From a virus, in IMG/VR virus record IMGVR_UViG_3300025096_000028, positions 1 through 52,649 of that record: DNA of 52,649 nucleotides. One strand, written 5' to 3'. Made by a program: the position numbers and the translations under genes. Below, piece after piece: positions 46,477 through 52,649 of this stretch; within the stretch, counting starts at the first letter, position 1, and every line of letters starts with the position of its first letter. The notes beneath the pieces were generated by a model, which worked only from the letters and a program-made list of their open reading frames with translations, searched no databases and was not told the DNA's origin.

Positions 46477-47358
46477 ATGAAATTATGGGAAAAAGTAAAT
46501 AATATAACTGGAAATGCTTCCAAAGCTAGATTTCTTGTAGAAAATCTAAATGCAGGTGCTAAGTTTATTGTATCTAGTTTACCTGAAAGATTTTTATGGA
46601 CTGTTGCTTCTGAAGTAGAAATAAATGGATTTGATAGTGCTGGAGCAAGTATTATTGGAAATGGTTCTGATTTGGCATATGATAAGATATTAGCAGTTTA
46701 TCGTAATGATGGCACTAAAAAAAGAGTATGTCAAGAAATACCTGAAATTGCTATACATATGACAGATGAACCTAGTAGTTTGTCGTTTCCAACAAAAATG
46801 TTTCCTAAATATTATAAATTAAGTGGTAAAATATATATTAAACCAGACCCTGATTATAATGCACACGTGGGGAGTGGCAATTCGTATCAACATGCATATA
46901 CGAATCCAATCGGAACTACTGTCACAGTAGATTCAGAAGAAGGAGATAAAGGAGTTATTGTTTATTCAGCTCCCCCAGTAATTGATGAAAATACCGATTC
47001 ATGGGTATTAACAGAATATGAAAATGTAGCATTATTTTATGCAGCATCATTAGATATGTTAAGATTGTCTAATTCATTAGATGCTGAAAAGATTTTAGAA
47101 GGAGGTATGGCTTCAGTTGATGCTACAAGCAAAACAAGTTTATCTGCTATTCACTGGTTAGAAGATGAAGACCCTGAAATGGCAGCAGCAGTTTTACAAG
47201 CTTCTCAAGGAAATTTAAGTCTTGCAAATCAACGATTACAAGCAGCAATGGCTTTTTATCAAAGAGCAATATCAGAATTGCAAGCAATATCAGGAGCTAT
47301 TGGAGCTCCACAAGAAAAACAACAAGCTCAAAGACAGCAAGAAGGAGCAGCAACATAA
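46477..47358 (+). CDS. head completion or head-tail adaptor protein (putative)
   Basis: Encodes 293 residues from the ATG at 46477, chosen because AGAGGA lies seven bases upstream; an ATG at 46447 would start inside the stem-loop. The body has KFIVSSLPERFLWTVASEVE, KYYKLSGKIYIKPDPDYN and ENVALFYAASLDMLRLSNSLDAEKILE, and the C-terminal 80 residues are an Ala/Gln-rich coiled coil. The position between capsid and a second adaptor suggests a connector ring protein. No clear family; ends one base inside the next gene. Confidence 0.5.
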   Translation: MKLWEKVNNITGNASKARFLVENLNAGAKFIVSSLPERFLWTVASEVEINGFDSAGASIIGNGSDLAYDKILAVYRNDGTKKRVCQEIPEIAIHMTDEPSSLSFPTKMFPKYYKLSGKIYIKPDPDYNAHVGSGNSYQHAYTNPIGTTVTVDSEEGDKGVIVYSAPPVIDENTDSWVLTEYENVALFYAASLDMLRLSNSLDAEKILEGGMASVDATSKTSLSAIHWLEDEDPEMAAAVLQASQGNLSLANQRLQAAMAFYQRAISELQAISGAIGAPQEKQQAQRQQEGAAT

Positions 47359-47636
47359 TGAAAATTTTAGAAATAATGGAAAGAGCAAATTCTAGAGACA
47401 CTAATTTGGTTATAGCATATATTAAAGATGCATTTCATCAAATACAATCTTCTAATGAAATTAATACAGAAGTAAATAAACAAAATATTGTAGCTGATAC
47501 AAGAGATTATGATTTACCAGCGGGATTAATTGCTATTAAGAGTGTAAGTGTTTTAGATACAGAAGATGATAATAAATATAAAGCAATTAGAAGATTGCAA
47601 AACGAACCATTAGTAACAGAGGACACAAATCCATGA
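47358..47636 (+). CDS. tail adaptor-like protein, N-terminal part
   Basis: Encodes 92 residues: KILEIMERANSRDTNLVIAYIKDAFHQI, then VNKQNIVADTRDYDLPAGLIAIKSVSVLDTEDDNKYKAIRRL. DYxLP...xIxSVxVLDxxD is the usual beginning of head-tail connector proteins, which normally continue into a domain like that encoded in the next gene. Here a stop (TGA) splits them, with an ATGA overlap and a -1 frame relation, so the two could be separate subunits, a frameshifted product or a recent split. Confidence 0.5.
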   Translation: MKILEIMERANSRDTNLVIAYIKDAFHQIQSSNEINTEVNKQNIVADTRDYDLPAGLIAIKSVSVLDTEDDNKYKAIRRLQNEPLVTEDTNP

Positions 47637-48094
47637 GTTATGACACAAATAGAAATTATGCTTATATACAACATGGAAAGCAATTACGATTATATAAAAT
47701 TGTAAGAAGTTCTGGAAGAATTATAGATACTCAAGGTAGAGTTACAGGAGGAACTTTGGATGATATTATTTATCCCGATGAAGCAATTACTAATGGATTA
47801 AGAATTGAATATACTTCAATTGAAAAACCTTTTGTAGATGAAGACCCTGAAACTACAGCAAATACTAGTTTAACCGAACAAACTTCTCCATCAGAATCAA
47901 CTCATTTAAATTTAAATAGAATGTTGTCTATGGCAGTAGTATGTTATGTTAAAGCTCAGTTAGCTGAAAGAATAGGAGATATTAAAGCAAAAGAATATTA
48001 TATTCGAGAATTTCATAAAAAAGTAGCAGATAATGAAAGTAATAAAAATAAAGTGTTTATCGCAGGAACGATAGGTACTTTTGCAATTAAATAA
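47633..48094 (+). CDS. tail adaptor-like protein, C-terminal part
   Basis: Encodes 153 residues: NYAYIQHGKQLRLYKIVR, then AITNGLRIEYTSIEKPFVDEDPE and a helical end (MLSMAVVCYVKAQLAERIGDIKAKEYYIREFHKKVADNESNKN). The Y-x-GKQLxLY...GLRIEYT...YYxRxFxxKxxENESNK order matches the second half of connector proteins. It starts in an ATGA overlap with the gene that looks like its first half. Confidence 0.5.
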   Translation: MSYDTNRNYAYIQHGKQLRLYKIVRSSGRIIDTQGRVTGGTLDDIIYPDEAITNGLRIEYTSIEKPFVDEDPETTANTSLTEQTSPSESTHLNLNRMLSMAVVCYVKAQLAERIGDIKAKEYYIREFHKKVADNESNKNKVFIAGTIGTFAIK

Positions 48095-48106
48095 TAGGAG
48101 AAAACC

Positions 48107-48343
48107 ATGGCTAAAGGATTATTAGATTACACAGCACAAGAAAGTGTAGCTCCATATATCAAGGCAGTAGTTGCAACAACTAATGACCAAGATGCATGTA
48201 GAGCAGTATACGTTAAAGTGGCAGGAAATTATGACTTAACTGTAAATGGAGCAGATATAACATTTACAGGATTGTTAGCAGGACATATATATCCAGTTTG
48301 TGCAACAAAATCAAGTTCAGCAAACGTAGTATTTTTATATTAG
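48107..48343 (+). CDS. small structural protein, spike-base-like
   Basis: Encodes 78 residues of strand-rich sequence: CRAVYVKVAGNYDLTVNGADITFTGLLAGHIYPVCATKSSSANVVFLY. The RAxYVxxxGxxxxTxxGxxxTFxxxxAGxxxPVxxT pattern is that of small spike-base proteins (Rcc01079 type) of gene transfer agents and phages. AGGAGA precedes the ATG. Virion protein by inference. Confidence 0.65.
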   Translation: MAKGLLDYTAQESVAPYIKAVVATTNDQDACRAVYVKVAGNYDLTVNGADITFTGLLAGHIYPVCATKSSSANVVFLY

Positions 48344-48352
48344 GAGAGATAA

Positions 48353-48799
48353 ATGATTTCATCAAACCAATATCAAGATATAGAAATACAACAAAATGCA
48401 GATTTTACTAATGTAATAACATTGGATAGTTCGCATACTATGACTAGTAATCATAAATATGCAGCTGTTATTGTAACAGATTATGCACATAGTGCATTTA
48501 CAGGACCAGGTAAAAGTCAAGGTACTGATGGTACCGCAGCTTCTAATGATGCTTGGGCTTCAGGTAGTCAAAACGAAGTACACTTTGATGTAGTTGCTGA
48601 TAGAAGTGCTGGTACAATAACTCTTACATTACCAGCTGAAGCTATACAACATTTTGATGATGATTTTGAAGGACATTGGGATTTAGTAGAAAAAGATGAC
48701 CAAGCAGCAGATGCTTGGGTAAGGCACATACAAGGCGATGTTATAATTGCTAAAGGTGCAACTAAGTTAACACATACATTTACGGCATCGGTAGCATAA
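48353..48799 (+). CDS. structural protein, beta-rich, unknown role
   Basis: Encodes 148 residues: QDIEIQQNADFTNVITLDSS, EVHFDVVADRSAGTITLTLPAEAIQHF and DDDFEGHWDLVEKDDQAADAWVRHIQGDVIIAKG. The ending, where a negatively charged strand leads to VRHIQGDVxxxKGAT, is typical of upper-baseplate or fibre-attachment proteins in phages (Dv-i-qGatf style start). The stop overlaps the next ATG (TAATG). Confidence 0.55.
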   Translation: MISSNQYQDIEIQQNADFTNVITLDSSHTMTSNHKYAAVIVTDYAHSAFTGPGKSQGTDGTAASNDAWASGSQNEVHFDVVADRSAGTITLTLPAEAIQHFDDDFEGHWDLVEKDDQAADAWVRHIQGDVIIAKGATKLTHTFTASVA

Positions 48800-49632
48800 T
48801 GGCTATTTCTGCAAAAGTATCTACAAATCCAGTAGTAAAAGCTACAGTACAAAATACTAGTGTTTCAAAAACTGTTGGTGTACAAAATTCAAGTAAAACA
48901 CAAGATAGTTTTAGTATTGATGCTTCACAAATATCTGTTAGTTTAGATAATAGTACAGCAACAAATGTAAGAGATGCATTAAATAATACAGCAGTAGCTG
49001 GTGCTACTCAAACATTTACGAACAAAACAATTAATGCTGATAATAATACTATTAGCAATTTAGAAGTAGATAATTTAAAAGGAGCAACACTAGTTGTTGA
49101 ATCTGAAGGTATTGGTTCAAATGATAATGATACAACATTACCAACTTCAGCAGCTGTAAAAGATTATGTAGATACTCAAGTCACAGCACAAGATTTAGAT
49201 TTTCAAGGAGATAGTGGAGGAGCATTAAATATAGATTTAGATAGCGAAGCATTAGATATAGCAGGAGGTACTGGAATAGATACAGTTGGTTCAGCCAATA
49301 CAGTTACGGTAGCTATAGATAGTAGTGTAACAACTTTAACAGGTTCACAATCGCTAACAAATAAAACTTTAACAAGTCCAGTATTGAACACTGGGGTTAG
49401 TGGTAGTGCAGTATTAGATTCCGATACAATGTCTGGAGTTAGCCCTACTAAATTAGCAAGTTCAGAAAGTATTAAAGCGTATGTAGATACTACTGCAACA
49501 GGAATAGATACGCTTGATGAAATGAGTGATACAAATTTAACAAGTCCAACCAATGGAGCATTATTAAGATATGATGATGCTAGTTCCAAATGGATTGACG
49601 ATAACGATATAAATGGTGGAACATTTGTATAA
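48799..49632 (+). CDS. tail fibre protein
   Basis: Encodes 277 residues, low in large hydrophobics and rich in Asn/Thr/Ser. TQTFTNKTINADNNTISNL and SQSLTNKTLTSPVLNTG are the repeated fibre motif, and SAAVKDYVD and SESIKAYVDT the linking helices. It ends DNDINGGTFV. Probably a trimeric fibre or fibre connector. Confidence 0.7.
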   Translation: MAISAKVSTNPVVKATVQNTSVSKTVGVQNSSKTQDSFSIDASQISVSLDNSTATNVRDALNNTAVAGATQTFTNKTINADNNTISNLEVDNLKGATLVVESEGIGSNDNDTTLPTSAAVKDYVDTQVTAQDLDFQGDSGGALNIDLDSEALDIAGGTGIDTVGSANTVTVAIDSSVTTLTGSQSLTNKTLTSPVLNTGVSGSAVLDSDTMSGVSPTKLASSESIKAYVDTTATGIDTLDEMSDTNLTSPTNGALLRYDDASSKWIDDNDINGGTFV

Positions 49633-49646
49633 ACAAGAGGTGAAAT

Positions 49647-51158
49647 ATGAGTAACAGAATAAAATTAAAAAGAAATAGTCCAACTGATTTTGATGCAACT
49701 ACTTTGCCATCATCATTACACTATGGAGAATTAGGATTTCAAAATGTAGATGCACAGTTATTTATAGGAAGATGTACAGCTGATGACCAAGCTGCTGCTA
49801 GTGCAGTAACTACTCACTTGCCATTATTGTCTGATTTAACTATTGCTTCAAATGGAGGGATAGAGTCTACTATTGCAAGTGGAGCTACAGATAATAGTGT
49901 AAGTTTAAAGTTAGATGTAAATGATTTAACTTCAGCGATTATTACAAGTGGAGACTTTATTGCATTTTCGGATGAAGACCAATCAGGTGACCCTACAAGG
50001 AAAGAAAGTATAGATGATATAGCATCTTTGTTTGCAGGAGCAGGTATGACAGCTACAAGTGCTGTTATGAATGTTATTGGTGGAACTGGAATTACAGCAA
50101 ATGCTAATGATATTGCAGTTAGTGCAGCACAAACAAGTATTACTAGTATAATAAATGCTAGTTTTACATCAATAGGTATAGCTGCTGATGAAGAATGTAT
50201 TGATTTTGGTACACCAGGTGAAGTAAGAATTAAAGCTAATAATTTATCTTTCATTAAAGCTATAGATGATAGTCAAGATTTAGTAGAAATTGGACCTGGA
50301 AGTACTGATATAGATTTTAAAGTATATGATGATGCTGGTTCATCAGCATTTGAAGTAATTGCTGATGGAGGAGCAGTAAATGTAGCTGGAGCTTTAACAG
50401 CAGGTTCTATGTCTATAGGAACATTGGATGCGACAACAGCATTAAGAACTCCTGCTATTCAATTCACAGATGGAGATGCTGCAATAGCAATTGCAAATGG
50501 TGGAGCAATGACGTTTGCAAAAGGATTTTCTGTAACAACAGGAGCTTCTTCATTTAACGATAATGTAGCAATAAAAGCTGCTGGAGGAACTATACTTCAA
50601 TTAAATACTTCAGAAGCCACAGTTGTAGACAATGATGTTATAGGTAGAATTAATTTCTCATCACCAGATGAAGGTTCAGGTACTGACGCAGTAGCTTTAT
50701 CAGCTTCTATTGTAGCTGCAGCAGCAGACGTATTTACAGCAAGTGTAAATAAAACTGACTTAATATTTTATACTGGTAATAGTGGAATTGCAACAGAAGC
50801 AATGAAAATTGGATGGGATAATAAAGTTCATATTCAAGGAGATTTGCAAGTAGATGGTACTACAACTACAGTTAATTCAACTACAGTAACTATTGATGAC
50901 CCAATCTTTACATTAGGTGGAGATAGTACTCCAGGTTCTGATGATAACAAAGATAGAGGTATTGAGTTTAAATACCATACTGGAAGTGCAGCAAAAGTAG
51001 GATTCATGGGTATGGATGATTCAGATTACAAATTTAAATTTATTCCAGACGCTACTAATTCAAGTGAAGTCTTTAGTGGTAGTGTAGGTAGTGCTGAGTT
51101 TCTTGATGTAGAAGCAGCTACTATTACAGCTGCTACTATAGATTGTGGTACATTTTAA
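49647..51158 (+). CDS. tail fibre protein with tropism-determinant-like N-terminus
   Basis: Encodes 503 residues. The N-terminal domain SNRIKLKRNSPTDFDATTLPSSLHYGELGFQNVDAQLFIG resembles the virion-attachment end of tail fibres (KLKRxS...L.YGELG...LFIG), and the gene at 51171 has a related start. The middle is Asn/Gly/Ala-rich repeats; the last 130 residues contain LQVDGTTTTVNSTTVTIDDPIFTLGGDST and end in ATIDCGTF. It likely binds host surface structures. Confidence 0.75.
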   Translation: MSNRIKLKRNSPTDFDATTLPSSLHYGELGFQNVDAQLFIGRCTADDQAAASAVTTHLPLLSDLTIASNGGIESTIASGATDNSVSLKLDVNDLTSAIITSGDFIAFSDEDQSGDPTRKESIDDIASLFAGAGMTATSAVMNVIGGTGITANANDIAVSAAQTSITSIINASFTSIGIAADEECIDFGTPGEVRIKANNLSFIKAIDDSQDLVEIGPGSTDIDFKVYDDAGSSAFEVIADGGAVNVAGALTAGSMSIGTLDATTALRTPAIQFTDGDAAIAIANGGAMTFAKGFSVTTGASSFNDNVAIKAAGGTILQLNTSEATVVDNDVIGRINFSSPDEGSGTDAVALSASIVAAAADVFTASVNKTDLIFYTGNSGIATEAMKIGWDNKVHIQGDLQVDGTTTTVNSTTVTIDDPIFTLGGDSTPGSDDNKDRGIEFKYHTGSAAKVGFMGMDDSDYKFKFIPDATNSSEVFSGSVGSAEFLDVEAATITAATIDCGTF

Positions 51159-51170
51159 TTAAGGAGATAA

Positions 51171-52649
51171 ATGTCAAATACGATTAAAATCAAAAGAGGT
51201 GCTGACCTCTCAAATGCTGGTACCCCAGCTGCAGGTGAGTTAGTTTATAAAACTGGAACCAATGAACTTTTTGTTGGTGATGGTTCTACTGCAGCTAGTA
51301 GTTTAACAGCAGTCGGAGGTAGTGCTACTAGTGTTACACTAGGCGGGCATACAATGAATGATGTTGACATTGGCTCAGAATTTAATGATGTTGACGACCA
51401 TTTAATGACATCGGGTGCAATCAAAGAAAAGATTGAAGCTTATGGTTATACTACGACAGGAACAATTACTGCACTTAACAATGCTACTGCAAATGAATTA
51501 GTAACAGTAGGTTCTACTACAACAGAATTAGATGCAGAATCCAATCTTACTTTTGATGGAACTACTTTACAAGTCAATAACAGAATACATATGGATGGAG
51601 CATCTCCATTTTTAAGAATCCAAGAAAGTGATGTGACAAATACACCAGAATGGTGGGTTGGTGCAGATGGTGGAAACTTTAGTATTAGATTAAATAATTC
51701 TGGAACCTATCCATTATCTATTAATACTGATGGAGATAATGATGCAGTTAGTTCTATGACTTTAGGTTATGCTACCAATATTACTGGAACATTAGAAATA
51801 AATAATAGGATAACATCTACTGCTACTGGTGGATTTACAATAGGTAATTATGCTGGATATGCAAGAATACAAGAGGGAAGTAATGAATTTTCATTTTTAA
51901 CTACAGGTAATGCATACGCAAATATATATACTAATGATATTATTGCAAATGGAAAAATAATTCACTATGGCGATACTAATACATATATGCAGTTTTCAGC
52001 AGCAGATACATGGAAAGTATATGCTGGTGGTCAGAATCCTTTGACAGCTATAGCAAATAGAGTTTATATAAACGCAAGTGGGGCTAATGGATTACTTATT
52101 AATAATGATGAGGGCAATTCTGATAATAGTGCAAGAATATTTTTTGAGGGAACAAGCACAAGTGCAATATTCCAAGAGGGTAATGATTTAAGTTTCAGAA
52201 GTGGTGCAACAACTGGAAGTTCAAGTGGAACTGAACGAATGAAGATAGACAATAATGGAGATATAACTATTGGTGGTGGTAGTCTATATTTACCAGTTGC
52301 AGAAAAACTTTATTTTGGTGGTGGTGCACACACTTATATCGGAGAAGATATTGATGATAGATTAAGATTCTTTACTGGTGGTGCAGAGTTTATGCGATTT
52401 ACTGAAGATACTAGTAATAGTTTTAGCATTTATGAAGATGTCTATATTCCAGATGATAAAAAAATACACATTGGGAGTGGAAATGATTTAAAAATATATC
52501 ACGACCAATCTAATACTTGGATTCAACAAGCAGGAACTGGAAATTTAATTAATTATGTTTCTACACAAGATGCAGATTGGTATGTAAAAGTAAATGATGG
52601 TGGTGTAGCAACAAATGCTATTCATATAGATGCAAGTGAAGTTGGGCGA
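51171..52649 (+). CDS. tail fibre protein, continuing across the window edge
   Basis: Open for 493 codons to the last base with no stop; AAGGAGA lies before the ATG. The N-terminus NTIKIKRGADLSNAGTPAAGELVYKTGTNELFVGDG is related to that of the gene at 49647. The body has fibre-like repeats (for example ERMKIDNNGDITIGGG and DKKIHIGSGNDLKIYHD). If the sequence is joined end to end, the frame continues from base 1 as six residues (IGGKYT) and stops at 19-21, giving a complete 499-residue fibre. No intramolecular chaperone domain is seen. Confidence 0.75.
   Translation, partial: MSNTIKIKRGADLSNAGTPAAGELVYKTGTNELFVGDGSTAASSLTAVGGSATSVTLGGHTMNDVDIGSEFNDVDDHLMTSGAIKEKIEAYGYTTTGTITALNNATANELVTVGSTTTELDAESNLTFDGTTLQVNNRIHMDGASPFLRIQESDVTNTPEWWVGADGGNFSIRLNNSGTYPLSINTDGDNDAVSSMTLGYATNITGTLEINNRITSTATGGFTIGNYAGYARIQEGSNEFSFLTTGNAYANIYTNDIIANGKIIHYGDTNTYMQFSAADTWKVYAGGQNPLTAIANRVYINASGANGLLINNDEGNSDNSARIFFEGTSTSAIFQEGNDLSFRSGATTGSSSGTERMKIDNNGDITIGGGSLYLPVAEKLYFGGGAHTYIGEDIDDRLRFFTGGAEFMRFTEDTSNSFSIYEDVYIPDDKKIHIGSGNDLKIYHDQSNTWIQQAGTGNLINYVSTQDADWYVKVNDGGVATNAIHIDASEVGR

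Noticed and set aside
1-52649. prophage or lysogeny module
   Set aside because: No integrase, attachment-site duplication, repressor/Cro pair or host-like flanking genes; the only clear helix-turn-helix protein (32621-32887) lies within the early operon.

Overview
The window reads as one complete, strongly AT-rich genome of a tailed, podovirus-like phage, opened inside its last gene. The tail-fibre frame that runs off the right edge continues in frame into base 1, ends at a stop at 19-21, and overlaps the next start codon (TAATG). This fits a circular or circularly permuted molecule of about 52.6 kb. No integrase, recombinase or recognisable lysogeny repressor was seen, so a lytic lifestyle is inferred. 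Several encoded proteins carry Sec-type signal peptides and one looks like an outer-membrane barrel, so the host is probably Gram-negative. Tail-fibre style and gene content resemble marine phages from memory, but no host can be named from the sequence.

The genome has two divergent arms. The rightward (late) arm starts near 36.48 kb. It runs through small genes, the terminase small subunit, a zinc-ribbon phosphoesterase, the terminase large subunit, a lysis module (holin-like, peptidoglycan-binding, M15 endolysin), portal, scaffold, major capsid protein, adaptors and tail fibres to 52.6 kb. It then continues across the junction from base 1: exported and membrane proteins, a second holin, tail nozzle-like proteins, internal virion proteins, a 3253-residue protein with an RNA-polymerase-like DxDGD motif, and a 961-residue internal protein, ending at 21.58 kb.

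The leftward (early or middle) arm starts near 36.32 kb and ends at 21.57 kb, where its last stop codon overlaps the stop of the late arm. It carries DNA replication and recombination genes: a RuvC-like resolvase, DnaB-type helicase, Dam-like methyltransferase, an SSB-like protein, a DUF1071/Sak-like annealing protein and a Cas4/RecB-like nuclease. It also carries a DUF932 protein and about 20 small proteins of unknown role. No DNA polymerase, primase or helicase loader was recognised. A cluster of four DnaA boxes at 35.65-35.71 kb suggests that replication starts with host DnaA and uses the host replisome.

The most unusual feature is the set of long gaps in the otherwise tightly packed leftward arm (26.48-26.95, 28.69-29.01, 32.49-32.62, 33.98-34.45, 34.75-34.93 and 35.13-35.85 kb). 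They hold no convincing genes but contain nested perfect helices, a possible pseudoknot, two copies of one conserved stem and a hairpin array. Several + strand A-C mismatches in these stems become U-G pairs on the minus strand, so the folded molecules are probably RNA transcribed leftward with the operon. They are candidates for undescribed structured phage RNAs.
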